A DNA stretch of 64,000 bases from Bidens hawaiensis (GCA_021521415.1 JAIQDT010001956.1:348501-412500), one strand, 5' to 3'; shown: positions 23,601-35,520, counted from the stretch's first letter. Made by a program: numbers and translations. Notes: a model not told the origin generated them from the letters alone.

Positions 23601-24620
23601 TACTCGGGGAGAACTCGGCTTGTACTCAAACATGATAAATATAACATAACATAACTATTGGATATTACATATATGTTAAGATAAGCATAATTCATGTCAA
23701 AATAAGCATAATTCATTTAAAAAAACATAATTCAAATAATTCATGTTTTGTGTTATTTTTAATATTTTAATAAAAAATAAAAAAAATAAAAATTTTGGCC
23801 GAGTTGACCTCGGAGGCCGAGTAATCCCGAGTATTCCGACTTTTGACCTAGTTGGACCTTGGCGAGTAATGGTGGCCGAGTTGGGAAAAGACGACAAGGT
23901 TGATGTCCGAGAAGCTTGGAATCGCCGATTCCAAGGCCTTGGAATCCGAATTTTACAACACTGCTTCAAATGACTTAGAAGTTCATTCAATTCAACCTTT
24001 GGTGGACACTCCAAAGATGGCTTTGTGTCCGAATTGATCTCCGTCTGTAAGTTCTCAAATTGATGTGTCCACGGTGGTCTTCCTTCTTGCATAGCTAAAG
24101 CATCTTGTTTTTGTTCTTCCATCCGCAAAGCACACACGTGTACCTGTTTAGAATCATCACAAATACAAGCTTCCAAACAATCTTCATCATATTCATGAGG
24201 AATACAATGATCCACCACATCTACCATAAAACATTATTCACCAATCAAAGAATTAGCAACGTTTGTAAAAACATTAAGGCATATTTTTCGATTACCAAAC
24301 GCCATGTCAACAGTACCAAATCTACAATCAATGATTGTGTGGGCAGTGTTAAAAAATGGTCAACCCAAGATAACATTTTTTTGTTGACTTGGGTCACCCG
24401 ATGAATAATCTAATACCAAAAAGTCCACAGGATAATAAAAATCCTCCCCTTTCACAATTACATCCCGCACAATTCCATGGGGAGTTTATGAGACAAATCC
24501 GCCAATACAACCGTGGTCTCAACACGTTTCAAAGGACCAAATTCATATTGTTCATATAAACTCCCCAGGAGAATGCTTACTCCGGCCCCAAGATCTAGTA
24601 ACGCCCTAGGAATTAAAAAT
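20662..24620 (-). pseudogene. Athila pol: protease, RT, RNase H, integrase (broken)
   Basis: The protease segment with LDLGAG lies near 24,560-24,610. RT spans 22,644-23,537, with the catalytic FMDD within VFMDDFSIFGSTF. RT end and RNase H lie at 22,240-22,734 (CDASDRKVGAVLDQ) and 21,704-22,255 ([23 protein letters not shown]). Integrase spans about 21,320-21,900 (GIDFMGPF, ISDGGSHF), with its C-terminus at 20,662-20,925 (KSKWMGSYVITRV). At least four frameshifts separate these pieces, and an oligo-C run at 21,637-21,648 lies within integrase. A 418-bp hAT-type MITE at 23,546-23,963 interrupts the region just upstream of RT. Confidence 0.85.
23546..23963. mobile_element. hAT-type MITE inserted in Athila pol
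   Basis: Terminal inverted repeats CAATGTTGTAAAACTCG and its partner at the right end (reverse complement CAGTGTTGTAAAATTCG) match at 15 of 17 positions. An 8-bp target duplication CTTCAAAT lies at 23538-23545 and 23964-23971. Removing the element rejoins the Athila frame. It has no coding capacity. Confidence 0.88.
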
Positions 24621-24952
24621 GGCCAACTTGAATATTAACTAAGGGCGTTCCCAGATCTTGGAGCTTAGGAGGAAGATCTCCTTTTAAAACCGCACTTACC
24701 CGCTTGGTTAAATCCACCCGTTTAGGCACTTTTTGTTGCCTCTTTTGGGTGCACAATTCTTTCAAAAATTAGCATACACGGGTACTTGCTTAATTGCCTC
24801 AAGTAGAGGTAAATTCACTTTTACCTGTTTAAACACCTCCCACATTTCCTCCTTTTGAGGACCCCGTTTAACAATTACGTTTTTCTAACCCGGGTCAAGT
24901 AAAGCCGAAGGAAATGGAACCAAATTTGGTTTGACTTCCTTATTTTTATCTT

Positions 24953-27025
24953 TTAAATTTGAAGCTTGACTCGAAGTTTGTAACAGTTTTCAAAAGTGAC
25001 ATGTTTGGTGGGTTTATTAGTTTCAATTTCATCATCACTTTCATTACCCGTAACGTCCTCAACTTCTCCATCAACCACACCCGGTGACAAATCAGTTTTA
25101 TACTCTTTACCACTTCTTAACACACTAACATGGTTAATAGGAACATTACGGGATGAGCTATGGAAAGGGTTTACCTTGGTGTCGCTTGGCAGTTGACCCT
25201 TGTTTTTCTTCAAGTGACACTTCGGTTGCAAGTTGACCCATTTGAGTGGTCAACAATTGGATGGCCTTATCTCGGACTTCATCATTTATGCATCGAGATT
25301 CATCAAGTTGTTTCTCCATTGCATGTCTTGTTGTATCATCTTCAACATGTCCATAACTTTATTTCCACTTGATGAACTTCGACCCGCGGACCCACTTTGA
25401 CTGCCACCCCCCTTGACCTTGAAATCCTTGATTATTCCCGCCATGAAAATTACCTTGATTGCTATATTGTTGGCGAGGAACATAATTTCCTTGATTTCCT
25501 TGGAAATTCGGGTTGGATTGAGTAGCCGGATTTCCATAACGAAAATTCGGATGATTTCTCAACCCGGGGTGGTAAGTGTTGGAGTTCATATTGTAATTCC
25601 TACCACCTCCCCCTTGAAGTGCATTCACCTCCTCTACTTGTACTTGTCCCACCGTACACACATCTGACGCATGACCCAAATTATTACAATTCGTACAAAC
25701 ATAAATTACCTGATTAGTGGTTTGTACCCTTTCTTCTTCCAAGGCTTGTACTTGTGGTCTTCCAATTGTCGGCATTGCTCTTCTTCCGGTTTGAGCCTTT
25801 CTCTTTGATGTGACCGCCATTTGCTCCAAATATGCCCAATCATCTTGTTCGTAGTTAGTACCAAATGTGCCATTTGTGATAGATCTCAAATCCCGTTCAT
25901 CTTCCATACTCAACCCCTCATGAAAAGCATTCAACAATTTCCAAAAAGCAGTACCATGGTGAGGACAATTCTTGATCATCATGTTAAACCTCTCAAATGC
26001 TTCATGAAACATTTCACCCTATTATTGTTGGAAAGTTCTCAAACTCCTTCTTGCATCATTGGCCTTTTGGGCCGTATAAAATTCTTCCAAGAATCTTTGT
26101 TGCATCTCGGTCCAAGTATAAATGGATGCGGAAGGCAATGTGTAAAACCATCTTTTCGCCTTATCTTCCAAAGAAAATTGAAACAAGACCAACTTAACCT
26201 CGTCCGACGAAAACCCTTGACCCCAATCATGTGGCAAATTGAAGTATATGCCTCCAAGTGAAAGTAAGGTTCCTCTGTTGCTAGACCCTTATACTTTGGT
26301 AGACTTTGGAGGGAATTGGTTCTCACCTCAAATGTCCTTCCTTGTTGATTGTGAGGAATAACCACCGGAGACGGATTATTAGTGATTATCGGTCGAAAAT
26401 GAGCTTCAATCCCCCTTACCATCTCTCTTGCATGCCTTCTTAGTACCCCAACTCTACTGCGGTGACGATACTGTAGGGGAGGCACAGACTCCTTTCTTCT
26501 ATATTTTTCGCCCTTTCACTCATAGTATGGGGAAGAAGTGGACCATTGGTACTCTTGGTTGACCCATTTGCCTATAGACGGGCCTTGGAGGTGCAAATTG
26601 TTGAAATTGTGGATGGGGCATTTGTTGTTGAAAGGGTTGCTCTTGTTGTTGACCTTGTGGATGCACTTGTTGTGGAGCTTGTTGTTGTTGGATAACCGGT
26701 TGCGGTTGAGCTTGTTGTTGAACAACCGGTGGAGGTTGTCTATTAAGCTCTTGCACCGGTTCCGTTTGTTGCCCTTGTGCATAAGCAAGATTCCCTTGAT
26801 TCACTCGTTGACTTCCATCACCCCCATGTAATAGCCTTCCACTTCATACCCCTCAAATTCACTGTCAAACCCATATCCATAACCATCACCTTGTGTTCTT
26901 GAATATTTCATGAAATGTGGGGGTTGATATTGGTAACTTGATTGTGGTTGTTGAAAGGTTGGTTGTTGGTTTTGTTGAGATGATGATGCACCAAAGGTAG
27001 AAAAAAGGTTGGTAATAGGTGGCAA
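24953..27025 (-). pseudogene. Athila gag (broken)
   Basis: From right to left: an N-terminal piece (26,801-27,025); a Gln/Pro-rich stretch (26,520-26,804); the retrotransposon gag core (26,022-26,485, with RWFYTLPSASIYTW and EEFYTAQKANDARRSL); then 25,359-26,012 with FHEAFERFNMMIKNCPHHG, a CCHC knuckle CTNCNNLGHASDVC and an Asn/Gly-rich tail; then a linker piece to 24,953. Several stops and frame changes separate the pieces, so no complete gag can be made. Confidence 0.8.
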
Positions 27026-27117
27026 TGTTGATGATGTTGAGTAGGTGAAATGAACAGCTATGGGTTGATGATGTTGAGTAGTGATCTATTCCAACATGTG
27101 TTGTTGACAAAAATATC

Positions 27118-27360
27118 TATTTTGTACGCATTTGCAGGTTATCAATTGGATTGTTTATCAAGATGAAGATCACGTAAAGATGACCTTTAAGATTAACACT
27201 TATACTTGATTATTTGATTTTGTTTTGTAATTTCCTTTAATTGTTGTACTTGAAATTTAAATTAATTAATATTGTCACATTTAAATTGCATGATAGTACG
27301 TTGTGAGCTGTGAATTAAAGCTCACGCCCCGGCATTTCCGCCTTAGGTTGGGGTGTGACA
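27118..27360 (+). repeat. 3' fragment of a gypsy LTR
   Basis: The end GGTTGGGGTGTGACA closely resembles the Tekay LTR terminus. No primer binding site follows, so this is the right end of a 3' or solo LTR. The left limit is approximate and no target duplication was found. Confidence 0.55.
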
Positions 27361-27624
27361 ACATCTAGCCAAAAGGTGTGGGTTCTAGTCTTATTTGAAA
27401 CATTTTTAAGCTTATATTTATACAAAAGTTTTTTACACAACTAAAATCATAACCCAATAAAATGTTCCTTTTACTTAAGGCCCATAAGGTTGTGCTTGTA
27501 TTCGAAACCTGAATCATTAAAACTTGACTCAGGCATAGTATATTCTAGTATGTTATTGTAAAACCCCCGACTGATGGAGGACTTTTAAATCATTATTTGT
27601 ACCGGCAACACCAAAGAAGGCATG
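27361..27624. other. No gene seen
   Basis: AT-rich sequence with no recognised coding or repeat structure. Confidence 0.5.
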
Positions 27625-28307
27625 TCAAATCCATAAATCTTGTGAAGGACTCCTTGCAAGGATATAGTCTGGTGTGCTGATCACCTCGCATGTATTGACT
27701 ACGCCAAGCATTTGCGCAGTTTGCCCACTCCAGTGCATACAATCAATACTACCAAGTATCCTAGGAAATCCATGTTTTGTTTCATGGCATTCATATAATT
27801 TTTGAATATCACTCATATAGGGCTACGCAAATACTTGTTGCTATATAACTTAATCATATTTTTGGTAAACTTATAAACACTATCGCGCACCGTTCTTTCG
27901 GACATTTGAAGATACTCGTACAAAAAATCATGAACCGTGCCGTATGTCATATGTCGGATCACTGCTAAGCACTTTTGTATTGGAGTAAAACTTCTCCCCC
28001 CCCCCCCCTCACATTCGAACGTAACTCAAACCATGGATCTGTTCTCAATATATCGTCGACTATTCTTTGAAATAGACGTTTACTCATTCAAAAGCGCCTC
28101 TTAAAATCTTTGCATGTGAAAGTTGCGTTTTTCGGCAAAGTAGTCGGCCACCAAACGGTCGTGTGCACCTTTACGATCTCGATTTAACTGAGCTTTTCTT
28201 GTGAGAGAAGGCGATGTTTGGTCGTCACAAAATAAAACATGTTCGATCGTAAACTCCATTGCATGTAGAAAAATTTTTGTATCGTCAGACGAAGAAGAAT
28301 CATTCAT
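27625..28307 (-). pseudogene. PIF/Harbinger-type transposase fragment
   Basis: The N-terminal piece (28,101-28,307) has RDRKGAHDRLVADYFAE. The middle, translated across frames, has the RRFRMS-like, TPIQKCLAVIRHMTYG-like and SERTVRDSVYKF-like blocks. The 27,625-27,816 piece has the HGFPRILGSIDCMHW motif that carries the first catalytic Asp of the family's DDE nuclease. A 13-nt oligo-C run (27,996-28,008), stops and a missing C-terminus show that it is dead. Confidence 0.75.
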
Positions 28308-29271
28308 TTTGAATTTTTGGGTTGAAATTATATTGTTTTGGTTAAAATAGGTAGAAATGGTTTGAGAATGGTCGAAATGGTTTGAGAATGGTTAAATGGA
28401 TTTTTTGTACTTATAATAATATAATAAAATCAATTTTTTTTAGAAATGGACCAATTCAATGGTCATCAAGTTTCACTGACCATACTAACAGTGGTCATTG
28501 GGGGTTCCAAGGAGACCCCTCGCGTGAGGGGTGTTACCTAGGTAGTCACGTCGGTTCATTTCCTCACTCAACGATCCATACCGGTCAACCATATGGTTCA
28601 TTATATGGTTGCTAAGTGGGCTTGCTCAATTATCTATACTTGGATTAAGTTACCAGGATTAAATCACTTAAACACGATGACGATATCCATCAAAATAAAA
28701 GAAGAATAAGGAGGAACTCACGGCTATACAAGTGATTTCAATTGTGATTTTTGGATGATTTAGAAAACAAAAGACAATTTTTTAAAAAATAAAACCTTCA
28801 TGATGGATAACTTGGTGAATTATATCAAAATGAATTCTTTTCTTTGATGAAGTATAGAAAGATCAAACTTGGAGTGAAGAAATAATTTCGTTTTAACTTT
28901 GCAATTTCTCATTGCAAAATGACGAATTGGGCTTGGTATTTTATGTTGTTTCATTTCTTTATTTTTTATATATGTTCGGGCTTCTTGCAGCTTGTGAGTT
29001 GCCCTTTTTTTCTTTGTTATAAAAGTTGGTTTTCCCAAAAAATAAAATAAAAATTTAAAGCCGTTCATAATAAATTTGTATATGAGATCACAAAATATTG
29101 TAACTTAAATCAACTCGGTTTTCAATGAAACTAAATCATGTCCACTCCTCTCTCTTCCTACTCGAACATACGCTTTCGCTACCCTAGTCTAGCCCTTCTT
29201 GAACAAAAAATGTTTTTAAGTAAATAGTTCGGAAAATCGAGATATGGTGTATCATTGGTTTTAGGAGCTTA
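28308..29271. other. Intergenic, no gene seen
   Basis: AT-rich, with a short imperfect palindrome around ACCCCTCGCGTGAGGGGT near 28,515-28,535. No convincing ORF. Confidence 0.5.
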
Positions 29272-29704
29272 TCTTACTATACTATTAAAGCAATACAAGA
29301 TATCCACATGGCCTTCAATTAGCATGCCCACATAAGCTTCAAATTTATTCGGTTTTCATCTATAGAAATTATACATAATTCACTAATTAATATTTTCTAG
29401 AATCATAACCTCACTAGCTAATGTTTTCTATAATCATAACCAATTATTTCCTTTCAAATGATTTAAAAACCGATTTTGACCACAATTAATTATTTATAAC
29501 TGATTTTGTGTTTCCTTTTTTAGTATGACTATTATTTTAGCAATTCAGTGATTTGTATAAAAGTTTCTCATTCCACAATTTATACATATTTTTCCTACAT
29601 CTTGTAGTTTTGCAGAGAAAAGGTAAAAAATTCTTATGATATCCACATATATATAACGTTTGAAATATTTTCCACTCGTGTGTAACACGGGCCAGTATCC
29701 TAGT
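29272..29704 (+). mobile_element. Small non-autonomous Helitron
   Basis: Begins TCTTACTATACTATTAAAGC after an A and ends CCTAGT before a T, the A|T insertion expected of Helitrons. A short hairpin CGTGT-gta-ACACG ends about 16 nt before CTAGT. No coding capacity in 433 bp. Confidence 0.72.
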
Positions 29705-30723
29705 TATGTATCATATTAACAGAAAGAATTTTTTTACAGGTGGTAGTGGGTAGGGATGAGAATTTGGTATCAAGTAGTAGTACTGTACCAATAGATTCGA
29801 TAACCACCTTGCAAGAAAATTCAGTATTGATATTTTTGGTAATGATACGATTTTGATCTCATCCATGGGGGGGGGGGGGCACATTTATTATGTTATTTAT
29901 TTATACAACTTTTTTAATATTATGTTTTTACTATCTAGAGCATCTTAGTTATTTATATAAACCAATGGGATATGGTTCAATGTCAAAGGTAAAACCTTTA
30001 AACATCTAAGTTTGAAAGGGGAAATGTTTTGAGTTCAAATCCAACACACAACAAGGTGTATTAAGAAATATGTCGTTTAACAAAGTTATTATATATATAT
30101 ATATATATGCTTGTCCATTTTAGGTACCATTAGTGTTGGGTTTCAAACTTTTCAAAGAATGTAGGTGTATATTTTGCAAGTCAAGGACCATAGAGTCGAG
30201 CCAGCATGGGTTCTAGCTCGAAACAAAATGACACAACCTGCTCATTTTGAGCGCAAAGTTAAACGGGCCTAAGAGTGAGCCAACGAGTTGAGATTGGCTC
30301 GGTAAAAGCCGGCTTAGCTTAGGTCGTTTCCAATCAAGTTTTTCAAGTAGCTTTATTTGAGCTTGTATATAGCGAGCTAGGAGTCAGGAACTTAGTGAAC
30401 ATGTAATTAACACTATTTTATTTATTTATGAAAACAAGGGCTATAGACGAACCAAACGTTCAGCTTTTTGACAGAAAATTTGTTAATATTTGTTTGTTTG
30501 TTCGTTTAATTAATAAATGAAGGAACAAACACATTCATTGAAGTCAAACTCAAACATAAACTCTGGTTGGGTAAATGTAGATGAAAATAAAAGACTAGAA
30601 TTGGTTTTGGTCCGGTCCGAAGGGAATGGTAGTAGTCCGTCCAGGAGAGAGAGAGAGAGAGACTATCAGCAGGCAAACGAAGAAGCAAGCAAATCAATCA
30701 AATCGGACGGAGAGTGAAATGAG
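29705..30723. other. Intergenic and upstream region of the transporter gene
   Basis: Holds a 13-nt G run (29,867-29,879), an (AT)n tract near 30,090-30,109, a diverged copy (about 30,180-30,400) of the hAT-like repeat seen at 39,329-39,595, and a (GA)n tract near 30,645-30,660 in the probable 5' UTR of the next gene. Confidence 0.5.
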
Positions 30724-33700
30724 ATGCAGTGGTACGTGGTCGCATCGCTACTCACTCTTCTCACCAGTTCTCAGGTATCCTTGATTTTTATTACTTACAA
30801 ACCCTAATTATTATTATGAATATGAATATGAATATGAATATGAATGTCAGGGTATTTTAACTACATTGTCACAAACTAATGGAGGATACACCTACGACTA
30901 TGCCACTATCCCTTTTCTTGCTGAGATCTTTAAAGTAAAACTCCACTCCTCTTCCTCATTATTATTATTATTATTACTACTGTTTGTTTGACCTCACCCT
31001 AGTTACTTAATTAATTAATTGCAATGCAGCTTCTTGTCTCCACCATCTTCCTTTGGAGGGAGTGTAAGAAATCATCGCCTCCTCCCAGGATGACGACAGA
31101 CTGGAAGACCCTTCGTTTGTACCCGATCCCGTCAATCATATACCTCATTCATAACAATCTTCAGTTTGCCACCCTCACGTATGTCGATACATCCACTTAT
31201 CAAATCATGGGCAACTTGAAAATTGTCACTACCGGAATATTGTTTAGGCTCTTCTTGAAGCGAAACCTCTCCAATTTGCAGTGGATGGCAATCGTTTTAT
31301 TGGCGGTTGGAACGACCACAAGCCAGGTTAGGCACCAATCGCATACATGTCTTCTGCTTCATATTGTATAAAATCTATTAGTCCTCATCAGTTATTGGTG
31401 ATACAGGTTAAAGGATGTGGCGAGGCATCTTGTGACTCCCTATTCTCATCACCGATCCAAGGGTACATGCTGGGCGTCTTGTCTGCTTGTCTTTCGGCCC
31501 TTGCTGGAGTTTATACAGAGTTTTTAATGAAGAAGAATAACGACTCTTTGTATTGGCAGAACGTTCAACTCTACACGTAGGCTTCCTTATCCTCTTTTGC
31601 CTGCTTGTGTTATTATTATATTATAATGCCCTCGGAGGATATTTCAGGTTTGGGGCAATCTTTAACATGGGGCGCCTTTTTCTGGATGATTTTAGAGGAG
31701 GGTTTGAGAAAGGCCCATGGTGGGACTGCCTTTTTAACGGTTACACTATCACAACATGGCTGGTGGTGTTAAATCTTGCTTCCACCGGTCTTCTCGTGTC
31801 CTGGTTAATGAAGTATGCAGACAACATCGTAAAGGTTTGTTTATTTCTTGTCTTTGTTATCACCAATATTGTGATATGAACACTTGCCCTTTCGGTAGAG
31901 GTTTCATATTCTCGTTACAAAAGTTTTTCTTGTAGTTATAGGACTTGATATGGTTTGATTCCTTTTGTAATCGCTAATCGGAACGATTTGATTTCACTTA
32001 ATAGAACCAACAAATCAGAAGTTGGTCAAAGCCGGTCCGTATTAGCCCAAAATCTTTGAAGTATTTGAAAAATTGTATCTAAAAGTTTGTGTGTGATAAG
32101 ATCTAATATTCAAGCAGGCAACTTTTATTCAAAATGAGATAAAACAGCCCGATTCGAGAGGGGCAATGTCTCCAATTACAAAATACTTTTTGATAATATA
32201 AAAATAGAATGAGAAATACACAAATATGAAGCCTGCTTTTATTAACCCCAAATGAATAACTGCTGGCATAGGAACAGCTCCTCATTCTTTTATCTTCCTG
32301 TTAATAAAGGCCATATTAACTGCTCCACTCTTCCAACTTACCACTAACTCCTTGACCAAATGGATCCAGTTTAAACCCAAAGACATAATTCAACTGGCCC
32401 GTATTGGCAGCTGTGGCCCGTTTTCTTCTTCTCGAGTATACTTTAATTGGGCCTTTTTCATTACTTCCCTCCCGGTAAATCGCCTTGTCCTCAAGGCGGA
32501 ATGTGGGAAATTGTTCTGCCAACAGATCAAAGGATTACCAGGTAGCTTCTTCCACCGGGTGATTACACCAAGATACTAGCAATTCCAGAACCAAATGATC
32601 AGCCTCGGAAATCCAACGATGAGCTATAATAGAACTTGGTTGTAAGTCAATTTCCCAGTCTTTAGTGATGCGTAATGGAGGTTGCTGGCTAGAAGAGAAA
32701 GATCCATGGGCGGGTTTAAGCATGGACACATGGAACACCGGGTGAATTCTGGCAGTAGGTGTGAGCTCCAATTCATAAGCAACTGGACCCACTACACGTT
32801 TAATACGATACGGACCAAAAAAGCGTGGAGAAAGCTTTTCATAGCGACGTTTGGCTAAACTTTTCTGACGGTAGGGTTGAATTTTTAGGAAAACAAAATC
32901 CCCAACCTGAAATATTAGATCTCGTCGTTTGTGGTTAGCTTGATTCTTCATCCGATCTTGGGCCCTTTTGAGATTGTTTCTAAGAAGCTTTAACATATCA
33001 TCTCGGTCTATTAACTGTTGCTCCAATTCTGCATTTTTTGTCTCATTATTATTAGGAATTTCGGTTTCATGCTGCTCCCCCGCGTCCTCATCGGCTTCTA
33101 ACATTTTCAATGTACCCACTTTACATCTATGTCCGGGACTATATTTCTCCCCACATCTGTAGCACTCACCCCTTAATTGACGGTTTTGTCTTTCAGTGTC
33201 TGAAATTCTGAAAGGAGTTTTTTGTTGGTTTGAGGGTTGAGGGGTAATGGTATTAGAATCAAGTGGCTTGGAATTTGATGCCCCGGTAGAACTTTTTCCG
33301 GGTCGAAGCTGGTTGGATTTGGCCTCAAATTCCAAAGCAAGACTCATGGCGTTGTAAACGGTTCGTGGTTTGTGTATCCTCACATCAGCCTTTAGTTCTT
33401 CCTTCATTCCGTTGAGAAAAACCCCTAATAAACAATGTTCCGGCCAATTCGAAACCTGCGCAGATCGCTTAGCAAATTCTTGACGGTATTCCTGGACTGA
33501 TCCAGTTTGTTTGATACTGCATAGGTGCTCATCTGGATTTTGAAACTCGGCTGGACCGAAGTTTTTTGTGAAGGCCTGCACTAATTCTTCCCAGAAAGTT
33601 AAAGGCTGATCGTCTGAAAGCCAGGAATAGAAGTCTAAGGCGTCTCCTTCTAGGTGCATGGAGGCTATTTCTACCTTCTCTTCATCTGGTATCTGATAAT

Positions 33701-35520
33701 ACCGAAAATACTTTTCCGCCTTTAGTATCCACCCACGTGGATCCCCTCCACTAAAAGCAGGAAAATCAATTTTGTTGTAGGGTTTGTATCCAACTCGTCC
33801 CCTCCACGAGCTCTCCCCTTCATCAAACCTACTGTGTTTAGAACGGTCTCTTTTCAAGGCTGCAATGTCTTCCTTCATTGAATCCATAGACTCCAACTTT
33901 GCTGCAATAGCAGCCAATTGAACAGCTGTTTGCTCTGTGTTGGATCCGCCACCCTCAGAACTGTTCCGGGTTTGAACCATCTTCGTTTCCCGGCAATGGA
34001 ACCAAATGATAAGATCTAATATTCAAGCAGGCAACTTTTATTCAAAATGAGATAAAACAGCCCGATTCGAGAGGGGCAATGTCTCCAATTACAAAATACT
34101 TTTTGATAATATAAAAATAGAATGAGAAATACACAAATACGAAGCCTGCTTTTATTAACCCAAAACGAGTAACTGCTGGCATAGGAACAGCTCCTCACTC
34201 TTTTATCTTCTTGTTAATAAAGGCCATATTAACTGCTCCCCACTCTTCCAACTCACCACTAACTCCTTGACCAAATGGATCCAGTTTAAACCCAAAGACA
34301 TAATTCAGCTGGCTCGTATTGGCAGCTGTGGCCCGTTTTCTTCTTCTCGAGTATACTTTAATTGGGCCTTTATCAGTGTGTGTGTGTGTGTGTGTGTATT
34401 CTACAACACTATTTGTTAGGTAATTGAACCATGCATTGAATAGAACATCATAACATTTTTCGTTTCCTAGTATGATAATTGATAGCGTCTACACAGACAC
34501 ATGATAATTATTGCACGATGACCCCATTTTCTAAGTAACATTATATGGCTGTTACAGGTGTACTCCACTTCTATGGCTATGCTGCTGACAATGGTTTTAT
34601 CAGTGTTCCTCTTTACTTTCAAACCCACGTTACAGGTGAGTAATCCATCATTCTATCCTTTTTAGTTTCTCTAGATGTTAGGGGTGAGCAGAAATGGGTA
34701 AGACCCGCGAGACCCAACCCGGATCAGACCCGGTAATTTACAATAGGGTTGGTTCCCGGGTCCTAAGAATACCAATAAACCGGTCCGGGTCGGGTCTCGC
34801 GGGTTTGGACATTTTCTCTTTACATAAGCTGGGTAAGACCTGCGAGATCTGAACCGATCAGACTCAGTTATTTACAATAGGGTCGGGTTCTGGATTCTGA
34901 GAATACCACTAAACGGGGCCAGGTCGGGTCTCACAAGTCTGATCCGTTTGCATACCCCTACTGTATGTGGACTAGGGGTATGCAAGAAACCGAAAAACCG
35001 GACCGAACAAAATTTTACGGGTTTTTATTATTTATTTTAAGTAATTTACAAGAATTTAATAAACATGTAACTCAAATATTTTTGGCCGAATGTATAATAG
35101 TCAATTAGTTAATAATCAACATAATCATTTATACCTAAATTAATTATTTTGGTCTAACTATTTTTTCAGCCTAAAATTTTCAAGCTCAAATGGCAAAAAA
35201 ACGAAAAGACTGAAACTGAACTGAAACCAAAACGAAAACCAAAAAACCGAAACTGAAAAAATTGAAGCCGAGCGGTTTCAAAAATCCAAAAACCAAAGTT
35301 TTGGTTTGGTTTTAGCCCAAAACCACACCATGCACACCCCTAGATGTGGTTGGTGTTATGAGTTAATGAGGAGGGTTTTGTTGCATTGCAGCTTCTTTTG
35401 GGTATTATTATCTGCATAATGTCGCTACACATGTATTTCGCACCTCCAACCACACTTGTAGGGTTGCCTGTGGCTGTGACGCCATCTCAAAGCGTAGTCT
35501 CTGATAAAACAGATTCTTGA
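30724..35520 (+). CDS. CMP-sialic acid transporter-like nucleotide-sugar transporter
   Basis: Seven exons: 30724-30774, 30851-30934, 31030-31326, 31407-31576, 31648-31834, 34558-34635, 35392-35520, all with GT-AG introns, giving 331 residues. The protein is closely similar along its length to the plant CMP-sialic acid transporter-like family (Arabidopsis At5g41760 as I recall): GNLKIVTTGILFRLFLKR, AGVYTEFLMKKNND, YADNIVKVYSTSMAM. The family has about ten membrane spans and exchanges nucleotide sugars across the Golgi membrane; the real substrate in plants is uncertain. The start is ATG 30724 (MQWYVV), which matches family N-termini; an ATG five bases upstream is in another frame. Intron 5 is 2.7 kb because of an LTR element (32094-34375). 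Intron 6 holds two short hAT-like repeats. Confidence 0.93.
32094..34375 (-). mobile_element. Non-autonomous LTR retrotransposon (gag + chromodomain, no RT) in intron 5
   Basis: LTRs at 32094-32460 and 34007-34375 (367 and 369 bp) start TGATAAGATC and end in CA, and are roughly 97% alike by eye. The target duplication GTGTG lies at 32089-32093 and 34376-34380, in a (GT)n tract. On the minus strand a purine-rich tract abuts the left LTR, and a sequence starting TGGTTCCATTGCC, plausible as a primer binding site, lies next to the right LTR. The internal ORF (32535-33980) joins gag directly to integrase C-terminal and chromodomain sequence. Gag sequence suggests the Reina-type chromovirus clade. 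Confidence 0.88.
32535..33980 (-). CDS. Gag-chromodomain fusion ORF of the non-autonomous element
   Basis: 481 residues from ATG 33980. Residues 1-60 are variable; about 65-230 are retrotransposon gag (YKPYNKIDFPAFSGGDPRGW); a CCHC-like knuckle CYRCGEKYSPGHRCK lies near 285-299. From about 340, sequence normally found after the integrase core appears (RRDLIFQVGDFVFLKIQPY, YRIKRVVGPVAYELEL), ending in a chromodomain start (VEEATW). Protease, RT, RNase H and the integrase catalytic core are missing without loss of frame. The TAA at 32535-32537 looks like a single substitution of a Glu codon; the frame then stays open into the left LTR. Presumably it would be mobilised by a partner element's RT and integrase. 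Confidence 0.8.
   Translation of the reverse strand: MVQTRNSSEGGGSNTEQTAVQLAAIAAKLESMDSMKEDIAALKRDRSKHSRFDEGESSWRGRVGYKPYNKIDFPAFSGGDPRGWILKAEKYFRYYQIPDEEKVEIASMHLEGDALDFYSWLSDDQPLTFWEELVQAFTKNFGPAEFQNPDEHLCSIKQTGSVQEYRQEFAKRSAQVSNWPEHCLLGVFLNGMKEELKADVRIHKPRTVYNAMSLALEFEAKSNQLRPGKSSTGASNSKPLDSNTITPQPSNQQKTPFRISDTERQNRQLRGECYRCGEKYSPGHRCKVGTLKMLEADEDAGEQHETEIPNNNETKNAELEQQLIDRDDMLKLLRNNLKRAQDRMKNQANHKRRDLIFQVGDFVFLKIQPYRQKSLAKRRYEKLSPRFFGPYRIKRVVGPVAYELELTPTARIHPVFHVSMLKPAHGSFSSSQQPPLRITKDWEIDLQPSSIIAHRWISEADHLVLELLVSWCNHPVEEATW
34679..34960. mobile_element. Short hAT-like repeat in intron 6
   Basis: Ends TAGGGGTGAGCA and (reverse complement) TAGGGGTATGCA; imperfect 8-bp flanks CTAGATGT / CTGTATGT. 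The interior is a diverged tandem duplication of a GGGTAAGACCYGCGAGA... unit. Confidence 0.55.
34973..35343. mobile_element. Non-autonomous hAT-like element, TAGGGGTRTGCA family
   Basis: Termini TAGGGGTATGCAAG and TGCACACCCCTAG; flanks ATGTGGAC / ATGTGGTT. The interior matches the copy at 59477-60770, except that this copy lacks the large insertion found there. Confidence 0.7.

Larger units (their letters stand above)
18624..27117 (-). mobile_element. Decayed Athila-type Ty3/gypsy element
   Basis: Reading the minus strand from right to left: gag with one zinc knuckle, protease, RT, RNase H, integrase, a 1-kb non-coding stretch, and a third ORF typical of Athila. Many stops and frameshifts are present. 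No LTR of its own is recognisable: the left end abuts the Sirevirus LTR and the right end abuts a foreign LTR fragment. It looks like the oldest layer of the nest. Confidence 0.8.
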
